Shown piece by piece: positions 47,008 through 55,445 of a DNA stretch of 64,000 bases. Position 1 is the stretch's first letter. Each line of letters begins with the position of its first letter. This stretch comes from Sphingobacteriia bacterium RIFOXYC2_FULL_35_18 (GTDB lineage Bacteria; Bacteroidota; Bacteroidia; Chitinophagales; Chitinophagaceae), in NCBI GenBank assembly GCA_001829005.1, contig MIAG01000009.1:62603-126602 (forward strand), in the 5' to 3' direction. The position numbers and the translations under genes are program-made. The notes under the pieces are model-generated. The model had not been told where the DNA came from. It was given only the letters and a program-made list of their open reading frames with translations, and ran no database searches.

Positions 47008-47619
47008 ATGAAATTACATATTCTGCTTACCGCAACCCTTTTAGCTTGTACAACCCTTGGTGTTTTAGCACAGGAAAAAGACAAAAAAAGAAAGGAAATT
47101 GGATTTATTGTAGGATTGCAAAGATCTAATTTAGATTACAACTCAATTATCACAACCAATGTTGCTGAAGAGGCCAAAACTAATATTGGCGGATCATTCT
47201 TTTTAAACTCAAGATTGATTGGACATTTCATTACACTAAGAACAGAATTAGGATTTTATTCTAAGGGAGGAACTTATACTGGAGCAGGAGCTGCTTTTTC
47301 AGAAACCAATTTATCATACGTTGCTGCGCCTGCATTATTATTGCAAACCAAAATTGGCTTCTTGAAAGCCTATGCAGGTCCTCAAATGGGCTTCTTAATT
47401 ACCGCAAAATCTAAGACAGGCAACATTGAAAATGACGTTAAAGCGGCTTTTAAAACAACAGAATTATCTGGTGTTATAGGAGCTGAAATGAATTTGCCTT
47501 TACGTTTGATGGCAGGAGCTAGGTATAATTTTGCAATCAATAATATCAGCGAAATTCCACAAGGTACCAGTAGACCAGGTATGTTTATGATCTATGTAGG
47601 TCTTAGATTACGCAAATAA
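47008..47619 (+). CDS. Outer-membrane beta-barrel protein (PorT/OmpW-like size)
   Basis: 203 residues with signal peptide (ending GVLAQ). Eight or so amphipathic strands (IGFIVGLQRSNLDYNSI, HFITLRTELGFYSKGGTYTG, LFLKAYAGPQMGFLI-type segments, MFMIYVGLRLRK at the end). Belongs to the 'outer membrane beta-barrel' group common in Bacteroidota. No specific role can be read. It is followed, 39 bp later, by a secreted SprB-repeat protein, and the pair may function together. Confidence 0.75.
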   Translation: MKLHILLTATLLACTTLGVLAQEKDKKRKEIGFIVGLQRSNLDYNSIITTNVAEEAKTNIGGSFFLNSRLIGHFITLRTELGFYSKGGTYTGAGAAFSETNLSYVAAPALLLQTKIGFLKAYAGPQMGFLITAKSKTGNIENDVKAAFKTTELSGVIGAEMNLPLRLMAGARYNFAINNISEIPQGTSRPGMFMIYVGLRLRK

Positions 47620-47658
47620 TTGGCCCTCCCCCCAGGCTGGAATATTCAAGAAAATTTT

Positions 47659-49602
47659 ATGAAGATGAGTAAGCTTTTAATGCTTGTATTTTCCATAGCA
47701 TGTTCATTTACGCAAGCTATTGCACAAAAAAAGGTTCAAATAAGTATAGTAGTAACCGATGTGCACTTAAAATATTCCAATAAAAGCGGAACAGATCCCC
47801 GTATAAAATTTTTTAATAAACAAGACAATGCTTTACTGAATAATAAAGACAATGAAGGATTCAATTGTTTTCATTTGGTCGATTTTAAGCAAACCGATGC
47901 AATGGTAGATTACCCATTGAAAAATATAGAATGGGATCTAAGCAATGGCACAGCGGTAGGATTGAAAATGGAGGCATTTGAAAAAAACAAGAAGAAAGGA
48001 GATTGTGATTTCGACGGAAGTGGATTGTTCAATAAAGATAAAATGCACGAGTTTGGCGAATGGGTAATTGATTTAAAAACGATTAAGCCTGGAGTGTTTT
48101 CAAATAAAATGACGGCAACCACTGCTGGAGGAAATTTTGCCATAGAGTATAAGGTAAAATATACCTTACCATCAGCCGATGAAATTGTTACAGATATTGC
48201 GTCAGCAAAATATTGTAGCAATACAAAAGTTAAATTGAGTTCAGGTGCTTCTTTGTTACCTAATAAAGAAGACGTTCTATATAAATGGGAATACCAATTA
48301 GAAGGATCTACCGATTGGAGTTTATTGAGCACAACAGGTGCACCTGAATTACAAGTTTCATTGGGTGATGTATTGAAAGCCGAACCAATGGGTAACCAAA
48401 AAGTGAACACGAGGGTGTCATTAATGGTTGGTACAGAATTAGGAATGCCTGCTGCAAAATCATTTGTATTTATGCCTGCAGCTCCTTCTTTACAGCTGAG
48501 CGATATTGCAGTTAATAATACTTGTAAAGACGCAAGCGAAGGAGTTATCTCTATTAATAATATCAAGGGATTCACAGAAAAATATTTATTGCAACTAAAG
48601 CCTTCCGATAAAACGGTGCGCAGTACCGATGGAACCGCAAAATTTACTGGTGTTGCTAAAGGAACTTACCAATTGTTTTTAACAAACGACGATGATAATG
48701 CGGGAGCATGCAGTGTAAACTATCCTGTAGTTATAAATGAACATCCTAAATTAGAAGAAGTCAATAAAAAAATTGCTGCGGTAACCTGTAATGGTTTATC
48801 TGATGGATCGGTGACTGTAACACTTAGAGGTGGTAATCCAGCAGCGCTGAATGCTACTATATTACCACAAGCAGGAACATTAACAATTAAAAATAGAGAA
48901 GTTGTATTCAGTGGATTATCTGCAGGCAAGTATGTAATACAAGTGACGGACTCTTGCAACAATAAAATTGAATTTGCTGCAACATTAACAGAGCCAGTTG
49001 CTGCAAAAATTAATGTTACCAATATTGTAAAAAGCAGTTGTACAGAAACCCCTAATGGTTCTTTCACCGTAAGCATTACGCAAGGAGTAGGTCCATTTAG
49101 ATATGTGTTAATGAAGCGAGACACCAACAAAGAGATTTTCCGTTCAGAGTTTACCAACTTGCCAACTTGGATGTTTAATAGTTTGGCAGCAGGAGAGTAC
49201 AGTGTATTGGTTTATTCTAATAACAGTGATGTTTGTAAGCCAGTAGAGAGGAAATTACGTATTGAAGAATCTGTGTTAGAGGTAGATGTTAAAATGACCA
49301 AGAGTGTTTCAGCCACAAGTGATGATGCAAAAAATGGAATTTTACATTTTGCTGTTACCGATGCTAAAATTGCTGTTCAATTTATATTAACCAATTTAGT
49401 GAACAACCAGGTATACAGTAACACAACAGGCTTATTCGACAATATACCTGCAGGCCGCTATTCATTGGCTTTAAAGCGTGCGGATACCAATTGTGGAGAT
49501 ATGCAGAAGATAACTGAAATCTTTACTATAACATCTACTCCAGTGCAGATTGTAGAAGATACAACTGTTAAAAAAGACACTACGGGAACAGGTGGTAATT
49601 AA
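47659..49602 (+). CDS. Secreted protein with SprB-like repeats
   Basis: 647 residues from ATG 47659, chosen because it begins the signal peptide MKMSKLLMLVFSIACSFTQAIAQ; a TTG at 47620 is open but would precede a non-signal stretch. After about 260 residues of unknown beta structure come at least three repeats resembling the SprB repeat: NTCKDASEGVISINNIKGFTE, VTCNGLSDGSVTVTLRGGNP and SSCTETPNGSFTVSITQGVGPFRY, each with a GxY/GKYxxxV(T) strand. SprB is a gliding adhesin in Flavobacterium. No type IX C-terminal sorting domain is recognised: the end is a Thr/Asp/Lys tail. Confidence 0.72.
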   Translation: MKMSKLLMLVFSIACSFTQAIAQKKVQISIVVTDVHLKYSNKSGTDPRIKFFNKQDNALLNNKDNEGFNCFHLVDFKQTDAMVDYPLKNIEWDLSNGTAVGLKMEAFEKNKKKGDCDFDGSGLFNKDKMHEFGEWVIDLKTIKPGVFSNKMTATTAGGNFAIEYKVKYTLPSADEIVTDIASAKYCSNTKVKLSSGASLLPNKEDVLYKWEYQLEGSTDWSLLSTTGAPELQVSLGDVLKAEPMGNQKVNTRVSLMVGTELGMPAAKSFVFMPAAPSLQLSDIAVNNTCKDASEGVISINNIKGFTEKYLLQLKPSDKTVRSTDGTAKFTGVAKGTYQLFLTNDDDNAGACSVNYPVVINEHPKLEEVNKKIAAVTCNGLSDGSVTVTLRGGNPAALNATILPQAGTLTIKNREVVFSGLSAGKYVIQVTDSCNNKIEFAATLTEPVAAKINVTNIVKSSCTETPNGSFTVSITQGVGPFRYVLMKRDTNKEIFRSEFTNLPTWMFNSLAAGEYSVLVYSNNSDVCKPVERKLRIEESVLEVDVKMTKSVSATSDDAKNGILHFAVTDAKIAVQFILTNLVNNQVYSNTTGLFDNIPAGRYSLALKRADTNCGDMQKITEIFTITSTPVQIVEDTTVKKDTTGTGGN

Positions 49603-49618
49603 AGATGCCACCTTTCCT

Positions 49619-49626
49619 TATCTTTG
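49619..49626 (+). promoter_or_regulatory. -7 box (TATCTTTG) for lspA
   Basis: Matches TAnnTTTG, 21 nt before the GTG start. Confidence 0.45.
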
Positions 49627-49647
49627 TTTTTACGATAAAATTGAACC

Positions 49648-50325
49648 GTGAAAGCAAAGCAGATTATTCTTATTATACTTACTATTATTTTAGTAGACCA
49701 AGCGTCTAAGTTTTACATTAAGCTGAACTACTACACAGGTGAAGAGCACAATGTGTTAGGTACTTGGTTTAGGTTGCATTTTGTAGAAAATGAAGGCATG
49801 GCCTGGGGTTGGAAATTTGGTGGAGATTTTGGGAAAATAGCCCTCACTTTATTTAGATTAGTAGCGGTTATTTGGGGATCATTCCTGATACGCAATTTCA
49901 TTAAGCAAAAACAACACAAGGGCTTTCTAATTTGTGCAGCCCTTATTTACGCGGGTGCGCTCGGCAACTTAATTGATAGTTTGTTTTATGGCATCATCTT
50001 CGAAGCAAGCAATCCATTTACACAGAACGTAGCTACATTCTTGCCAGCTGGCGGTGGTTATGCGGGATTGTTCCATGGCAAAGTAGTGGATATGTTGTAC
50101 TTCCCAATAATTACCAATTCACATTATCCAAGTTGGATACCGATTGTAGGGGGAGAGGAATTTGAATTCTTTAGACCAGTCTTTAATATTGCTGATATGG
50201 CTATATCAACAGGGGTGATTACCATATTGGTTTTCCAAAACAAGTTTTTTAATAGGCCCGAACAAGAACAACACCACACGGTTGTAACCAACGCAGAAGT
50301 AAACGATAAAACTCAGATATTTTAA
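49648..50325 (+). CDS. lspA: Lipoprotein signal peptidase (type II)
   Basis: 225 residues, longer than the usual 160-170 through a periplasmic insertion (FTQNVATFLPAGGGYAGLF region) and a polar C-tail. Four membrane helices. Family motifs: VDQASK near the N-terminus, NEGMAWGW, GALGNLIDSLFYG (catalytic Asp), GKVVDML, and FNIADMAIS (second catalytic Asp). Cleaves prolipoproteins at the lipobox, serving the many lipoproteins in this window. GTG start at 49648; no better ATG. Confidence 0.94.
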   Translation: MKAKQIILIILTIILVDQASKFYIKLNYYTGEEHNVLGTWFRLHFVENEGMAWGWKFGGDFGKIALTLFRLVAVIWGSFLIRNFIKQKQHKGFLICAALIYAGALGNLIDSLFYGIIFEASNPFTQNVATFLPAGGGYAGLFHGKVVDMLYFPIITNSHYPSWIPIVGGEEFEFFRPVFNIADMAISTGVITILVFQNKFFNRPEQEQHHTVVTNAEVNDKTQIF

Positions 50326-50327
50326 TC

Positions 50328-50417
50328 GATTCCATTTTTGCATTTTTTTGTAAATATGGAATTGGATTCCATTTTTGCATATATTTGTAATTATGGAGTG
50401 TGGCTCCATTTTTGCAA
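50328..50417 (+). repeat. Three direct repeats at 37-bp spacing forming two palindromes
   Basis: GATTCCATTTTTGCAT at 50328 and 50365, and GGCTCCATTTTTGCAA at 50402. Between them lie ATGGAATTGGATTCCAT (50356-50372) and ATGGAGTGTGGCTCCAT (50393-50409), both inverted repeats; the change at the inner pair is compensated on both arms. Directly upstream of the ATPase start at 50431. Confidence 0.85.
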
Positions 50418-50430
50418 AAAAATAGTGCAA

Positions 50431-51594
50431 ATGGCTAATTTGATTCAAAGAGATATTCAAGCGGAAGCAGTATTTAAGCTTACTCAGTTCAGGGCATTGT
50501 GTATTACAGGCCCTAGACAAAGCGGTAAAACTACTTTGAGTAAAGTGCTGTTTAAGGATAAACCCTATGTAAATTTTGAAACCCCTACTACTCAAGCCGC
50601 ATTTGAAGCAAATCCTTCAGCCTTTTTAAAAAAATATGCTTCAGGGGCCATTTTTGATGAAGTTCAACGGGTGCCATTGCTGTTTAGATTTTTGCAGGAA
50701 ATGCTCGATAAGAACACCAAGAGAGGTCAGTTCATTTTAACAGGGTCCAATAATTTTTTGCTTCAAGAACAAGTTTCACAATCATTGGCAGGAAGAGCGG
50801 GATATTTGTCGTTGCTGCCATTGAGCTATGCAGAAATAAATGAAAGCAACATTGCTATTGATTCTGTTGATGAATTAATGCTGAGAGGTGGATATCCTGA
50901 AATTTGGAATGAACAATTAAAGCCTACTAATTGGTTAGAAAGTTATGTGCAAACATATGTACAAAGAGATGTTCGCTTATTAAAAAATATCAATGATTTA
51001 GCCGCGTTTAATCGGTTTGTTTTCTTATGCGCCAATTTTGCAGGTCAGCTTTTAAACAGAGAAGAGATTGCAAAAAAAACTGGGGTTGACACCAAAACAA
51101 TTCAATCTTGGATGGGGTTATTAGAAAGTAGTTACTTAATTTTTATGCTACAACCATGGTTTGTAAATGCGAATAAGAGAATGGTAAAAAGTCCAAAATT
51201 GTATTTTCATGATACAGGCTTACTCTGTTATTTATTAGGCATTCACAATAAAACTGCATTAAAAAAGCACACACAATATGGAGCTATATTCGAAAACTGG
51301 GCTATTACGGAGATTCAAAAAAATCGATTGAATCAAGGTATCATTAGTCCGCTTTACTTTTACAGAGATAGTGCTGGAAACGAAATAGATTTAGTGGTAG
51401 ACAAAAATGAGGAACAATTTGGAATTGAAATTAAATCAGCTAAAAAAGTAGAATCTACTATGTTCAAAGGACTCAATCATTGGAACAAATTCAATCCATC
51501 TGCTAATACTTTATTAATTTACGGAGGTGACAAAGCAGATGAAATTAAACCCAAACAAACAGTACTTCCTTGGAATCAAATTAATCAGTTTTAA
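50431..51594 (+). CDS. DUF4143-type AAA ATPase with nuclease-like C-terminal domain
   Basis: 387 residues from ATG 50431; a longer frame back to 50338 runs through the repeat array and is unlikely to be coding. Walker A GPRQSGKTT, Walker B AIFDEVQRVP, sensor segment FILTGSNNF. After about residue 190 a winged-helix/DUF4143 part follows (RREEIAKKTGVD-type NREEIAKKTGVDTKTIQSW; KLYFHDTGLLCYLLGI), then FENWAITEIQK, GNEIDLVVD and GIEIKSAKK, the acidic and lysine positions of a PD-(D/E)xK nuclease-like fold. Function unknown; such genes are often scattered and transferred between genomes. It is flanked by lspA and an unrelated amidohydrolase. Confidence 0.85.
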   Translation: MANLIQRDIQAEAVFKLTQFRALCITGPRQSGKTTLSKVLFKDKPYVNFETPTTQAAFEANPSAFLKKYASGAIFDEVQRVPLLFRFLQEMLDKNTKRGQFILTGSNNFLLQEQVSQSLAGRAGYLSLLPLSYAEINESNIAIDSVDELMLRGGYPEIWNEQLKPTNWLESYVQTYVQRDVRLLKNINDLAAFNRFVFLCANFAGQLLNREEIAKKTGVDTKTIQSWMGLLESSYLIFMLQPWFVNANKRMVKSPKLYFHDTGLLCYLLGIHNKTALKKHTQYGAIFENWAITEIQKNRLNQGIISPLYFYRDSAGNEIDLVVDKNEEQFGIEIKSAKKVESTMFKGLNHWNKFNPSANTLLIYGGDKADEIKPKQTVLPWNQINQF

Positions 51595-51603
51595 AAAATC
51601 CAT

Positions 51604-53226
51604 ATGAATAAATTTTTGCTCTTCATTTTAGCCGCAACTATCACAGCATGCAGTAGTAATCGAGTAGATACGATTGTACACCATGCAGTGATTTACACCG
51701 TTGACTCTGCATTCACTGTGGTGGAAGCAATGGCCATTAAGGATGGAAAAATTGTAGCAACAGGAACCAACGATGCAATTACAGGGAAATACCAAGCAGA
51801 CAGTGTGGTAGATGCAAAGGGAACAGCCGTTTATCCAGGACTAATAGATGCACATGCACATTTTATGGGCTATGGAGCATCTTTATTTCAGGTAGAATTA
51901 TACAATACTAAAACTTGGGAAGAAACAGTAGACCGAATTGTAGCGTTTGCAAAAGCACATCCTGAAATTAAATTTATTAGAGGACGTGGATGGGATCAAA
52001 ATAAATGGCCTGGTAAAAAATATCCTACCAATGAATTATTGAATCAACGGTTTCCAACAACACCAGTGTTAATTGAAAGAGTGGATGGACATGCTTCTAT
52101 AGCCAATGCAGCAGCATTAGAACTCGCAGGTATTAAGCCAGGCGATAAAGTGGTAGGCGGAGAAATTGAAACCAAAAATGGGGTGCTCACTGGAGTGATG
52201 ATTGATAATGGAGATGCAGCAGTGAATGCTAAAATTCCAGCACCCACTAAAGAAGAATTAACTGCATGGTTGCAGGCCGCAGAAAAAAATTGTTTTGCAC
52301 AAGGGCTTACTACTATAACCGATTGTGGACTCAGTCATCAAGACGTAGACTTTATAGATGGCTTACACAAAAACAATCAGTTGAATATGCGTTTGTATAT
52401 AATGCTATCTGATAAGGACGCGAACTATGAAGCCTTTCTTAAAAAAGGACCATATAAAACGGATAAGCTTTTTGTAAATGGATTTAAAGTGTATGCAGAC
52501 GGCGCGTTGGGTAGCAGAGGAGCTTGTTTGTTGAAACATTATTCGGATCAACCAGGATGGGGTGGATTTTTATTACGTAATAAATCGCATTATGATTCAT
52601 TGGCCCAAGTGTTGAGTAAGACCAATTTTCAAATGTGTACGCATGCAATTGGAGACAGCGCCAACAGAGAAATCCTAAACATTTACAACAAGTACTTACA
52701 ACCGGGTAACGATAAGCGCTGGAGGATTGAACACGCGCAAATAGTAGCACCCGAAGATTTCAATTTATTTGGTAAAGTAAACGTAGTTCCTTCAGTGCAA
52801 CCTACTCATGGAACCAGTGATATGTATTGGGCAGAAGCTAGACTAGGCAAAGAACGAATGAAGGGAGCGTATGCATTTAAAGACTTATTAAAACAAAACG
52901 GATGGTTGCCATTGGGAACCGATTTTCCGGTAGAAGATATCTCTCCTTTCAAAACATTCTTAGCTGCAGTTGTTCGCAAAGACGCAGCAGGATATCCAGC
53001 AGAAGGATTTCAAATGGAGAATGCACTTACTCGTGAAGAAACCATTAAAGGCATGACCATCTGGGCCGCAAAAGCTGGTTTCTTAGAGAAAGAAGTAGGC
53101 AGCTTAGAAGTAGGTAAAAAGGCTGACTTTATTTTATTGGATAATGATTTGATGAAAGTTGCCGAGCAAGATATTTTAAAAACAAAAGTCACTGCTACAT
53201 ATTTAGGAGGGAAGAGGGTTTATTAA
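51604..53226 (+). CDS. Amidohydrolase-superfamily lipoprotein (YtcJ-like)
   Basis: 540 residues. Lipobox ITAC with Cys16. Metal-dependent hydrolase motifs of the amidohydrolase_3/YtcJ group: YPGLIDAHAHFMGYG, DGHASIANAAAL, VYADGALGSRGA, THAIGDSANREIL, RIEHAQIV and LPLGTDFPVEDISP. Hydrolyses an unknown amide or ester in the periplasm. Starts 9 bp after the ATPase gene, so a shared transcript is possible, although the two show no functional link. Confidence 0.87.
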   Translation: MNKFLLFILAATITACSSNRVDTIVHHAVIYTVDSAFTVVEAMAIKDGKIVATGTNDAITGKYQADSVVDAKGTAVYPGLIDAHAHFMGYGASLFQVELYNTKTWEETVDRIVAFAKAHPEIKFIRGRGWDQNKWPGKKYPTNELLNQRFPTTPVLIERVDGHASIANAAALELAGIKPGDKVVGGEIETKNGVLTGVMIDNGDAAVNAKIPAPTKEELTAWLQAAEKNCFAQGLTTITDCGLSHQDVDFIDGLHKNNQLNMRLYIMLSDKDANYEAFLKKGPYKTDKLFVNGFKVYADGALGSRGACLLKHYSDQPGWGGFLLRNKSHYDSLAQVLSKTNFQMCTHAIGDSANREILNIYNKYLQPGNDKRWRIEHAQIVAPEDFNLFGKVNVVPSVQPTHGTSDMYWAEARLGKERMKGAYAFKDLLKQNGWLPLGTDFPVEDISPFKTFLAAVVRKDAAGYPAEGFQMENALTREETIKGMTIWAAKAGFLEKEVGSLEVGKKADFILLDNDLMKVAEQDILKTKVTATYLGGKRVY

Positions 53227-53542
53227 TTTATTCACGCAAAAAGCCAAATCTTCGCTACCCCTAGATTTCAATATCTATAAAAGAGTGAACAAATAAATTC
53301 TCTCGGCTTTTTAATTCTAGCTTTTATAAATAACGTTTTGTGAAAATTGTAGCAGCAAGAATTAAAAAAATGTTCGAATTTTCTTGTTCACTCTTCTCAT
53401 ATTAATATATCTGTGCTGAATAGTTTAGTGCTCTTATAGTTTTAAAATATTGAATCAGTAAAAACAGTAGAATTAACCTGAATTTGTATAACTCATGCGT
53501 TGATGAATAGCTGAACCTTTGCGCCATAACAATATATTAAAA
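53227..53542. other. 316-bp gene-free stretch with interlocked inverted repeats
   Basis: No credible ORF. AAAAAGCC (53238-53245) pairs with GGCTTTTT (53305-53312), a plausible terminator-like element for the amidohydrolase gene, and AAGAGTGAACAA (53281-53292) pairs perfectly with TTGTTCACTCTT (53384-53395). The arms interleave rather than nest. A CTTTTG/CCTTTG-like box lies near 53516 before the SDR gene. Confidence 0.55.
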
Positions 53543-54358
53543 ATGAAAAAGACCATTTTAATTACAGGTGCAAGTAGTGGTATAGGTAAGGCAACAGCCC
53601 TTTACTTTCAATCTAAAGGATGGAATGTGGTAGCTACCATGAGAAATCCTGATTCAGCTTCGGAACTAAAGCAACTAGACCATGTATTAGTTGTTCCCAT
53701 GGATGTGCTGGATTTGGATTCCATCGAAAGGGCAATCAGTATAGGCATTAACCACTTTGGAACAATTGATGTATTGCTCAACAATGCTGGGTATGGTGCA
53801 TATGGGCCTTTAGAATCTTTTAAAAGAGATCAAATACTCCGCCAGTTTAATACTAATGTTATAGGACTCTTAGATGTAACCAGGGCTATCTTGCCTCATT
53901 TTAGAGCGCATAAAAAAGGAATGATTATTAATATATCCTCTATAGGCGGAAAGATTACTTTCCCATTGGGTAGCTTGTATCATGGAACTAAATTTGCCGT
54001 GGAAGGTATTTCTGAGTCTTTACATTATGAAGTAGAGCAATTTGGTGGTCAGGTTAAAATTGTAGAACCGGGGATGATTGCAACCGATTTTGCAGGAAGA
54101 TCATTCGACTTTAGTAACGACGAAAATATGTCGGAATATCAACATATTGTAAGTGCATTAATGAATGCAATGCCGGGCATGTCTCAAAACGCTTCACCTG
54201 CAAGTCTTGTAGCGGAAATAATTTACGAAGCAGCTACTGATGGCAAGAATCAGCTGCGTTATTCTGCTGGCGAAGATGCAAAAGTATTATTGGAGAATAG
54301 ACAACAATATGATGACGCAACTTTTATCAATGGAATGAAAGCGCAATTTGGCCTTTAA
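53543..54358 (+). CDS. Short-chain dehydrogenase/reductase
   Basis: 271 residues from ATG 53543 (an upstream TTG at 53519 adds only a non-conserved leader). Rossmann motif TGASSGIG, NNAGYGAYG, and active-site YHGTKFA (Tyr-x3-Lys), followed by VEPGMIATDF. NAD(P)-dependent oxidoreductase with unknown substrate. Paired with an AraC regulator 22 bp downstream, which probably controls it. Confidence 0.92.
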   Translation: MKKTILITGASSGIGKATALYFQSKGWNVVATMRNPDSASELKQLDHVLVVPMDVLDLDSIERAISIGINHFGTIDVLLNNAGYGAYGPLESFKRDQILRQFNTNVIGLLDVTRAILPHFRAHKKGMIINISSIGGKITFPLGSLYHGTKFAVEGISESLHYEVEQFGGQVKIVEPGMIATDFAGRSFDFSNDENMSEYQHIVSALMNAMPGMSQNASPASLVAEIIYEAATDGKNQLRYSAGEDAKVLLENRQQYDDATFINGMKAQFGL

Positions 54359-54380
54359 TTATGCAATATCTTACAAGTGT

Positions 54381-55283
54381 ATGAAACCGATTATTCATCT
54401 TCAAAGTATTGCTGATTTATTTAAGTTATTCAACTTAGGTCATCATGAACATCCATTGATAGCCGTGATAGATTTTAGTAAAGTGAGTGAACAATTAGAG
54501 CAGGACTCAAAAATCACTACTGATTTTTATTCTATCATGTTTAAAAACTATTGTAAGAACCATATCAAGTATGGAAGAAAAACCATTGATTTTCATGAAG
54601 GAAATTTAATTTGTATTGCGCCTCGTCAAACAATTGAAATAGATGTTGAAGTAGAGCAGAAAGAAAACATGTTGGGCTGGGGCTTGTTCTTTCATCCCGA
54701 TTTAATTAGGGCAACATCGTTGTACGAAAAAATAAATCAGATGAGTTTCTTTAGTTATGAAATTACAGAAGCACTACATCTATCAGATAAAGAGAAAAAT
54801 ATCTTATACGAAGCCGTACAAAAAATTAAACTAGAGCTGCAAGAAAACATAGATAATTATAGTCAGCAAATTTTAGTTTCTACCATTGAGTTACTATTGA
54901 ATTATTGTTCTCGATTTTATGGCAGACAACTCATCACAAGAAGTCAGTCTAATAAAACGATAGTAGCACAGATTGAATCCCTTTTAAGGAACTATTTTAC
55001 TGCAGTTGATTTAAGTGCATTGCCTAGTGTAAAACACTTGGCAGAACAAGTACATTTATCCGCGAATTATCTGAGTGATTTATTGAAAAAAGAAACTGGT
55101 AAGAACGCACAAGAGCATATTCATTTCTACTTGATTGAGGAAGCAAAATGTCGATTACTTAATTCACCAGCATCTATTAATGAAGTCGCTTACTCATTAG
55201 GGTTTGAGTACCCACAATACTCTACTAAATTATTCAAACAAAAAACAGGTCACACCCCACAAGAATACCGACACTTAAACTAA
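54381..55283 (+). CDS. AraC-family transcriptional regulator
   Basis: 300 residues from ATG 54381; the longer open frame from 54348 overlaps the SDR gene and has no support. N-terminal cupin-like sensor part; C-terminal double HTH (VKHLAEQVHLSANYLSDLLKKETGKNAQEHIHFYLIEEAK ... INEVAYSLGFEYPQYSTKLFKQKTGHTPQEYRH). Cytoplasmic. Ligand unknown. Likely regulates the adjacent SDR. Followed by a large hairpin shared with the convergent fumC. Confidence 0.92.
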   Translation: MKPIIHLQSIADLFKLFNLGHHEHPLIAVIDFSKVSEQLEQDSKITTDFYSIMFKNYCKNHIKYGRKTIDFHEGNLICIAPRQTIEIDVEVEQKENMLGWGLFFHPDLIRATSLYEKINQMSFFSYEITEALHLSDKEKNILYEAVQKIKLELQENIDNYSQQILVSTIELLLNYCSRFYGRQLITRSQSNKTIVAQIESLLRNYFTAVDLSALPSVKHLAEQVHLSANYLSDLLKKETGKNAQEHIHFYLIEEAKCRLLNSPASINEVAYSLGFEYPQYSTKLFKQKTGHTPQEYRHLN

Positions 55284-55317
55284 CCCCACAACACGGTATC
55301 AAAGCAACCAAATGTAA

Positions 55318-55432
55318 AAAAGCAAAACATACAATACGAACATTTTCCAGATTTTAGCTTGCAATTTTTTGTAGTGTTGCAGATTAAACAGGCTAAAATC
55401 TGGGGGCCGAGAGTATTGTATGTTTTGCTTTT
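55318..55432. terminator. Two-tier 115-nt hairpin, bidirectional terminator candidate
   Basis: Outer arms 55318-55337 and 55413-55432 are a perfect 20-bp inverted repeat; inner arms 55347-55358 and 55392-55403 are a perfect 12-bp inverted repeat; the 33-nt apex contains a 5-bp TGCAA/TTGCA hairpin. T-rich on both outer sides. It lies between convergent araC-type and fumC genes. Confidence 0.75.
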
Positions 55433-55445
55433 ATTTTACTTTAGG

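Noticed and set aside
47910..48575. 221-codon open frame on the minus strand
   Set aside because: Lies wholly antisense within the SprB-repeat gene, has no family resemblance, and reflects low stop-codon density opposite a biased coding sequence.
50328..50417. Regularly spaced repeats considered as a CRISPR array
   Set aside because: Only three copies, the intervening sequences are themselves near-identical, and no cas genes are present; they are better explained as a regulatory repeat.
50338..50430. N-terminal extension of the ATPase
   Set aside because: The extra codons fall inside the repeat array and encode a low-quality sequence; the ATG at 50431 begins the conserved LIQRDIQAEA region.
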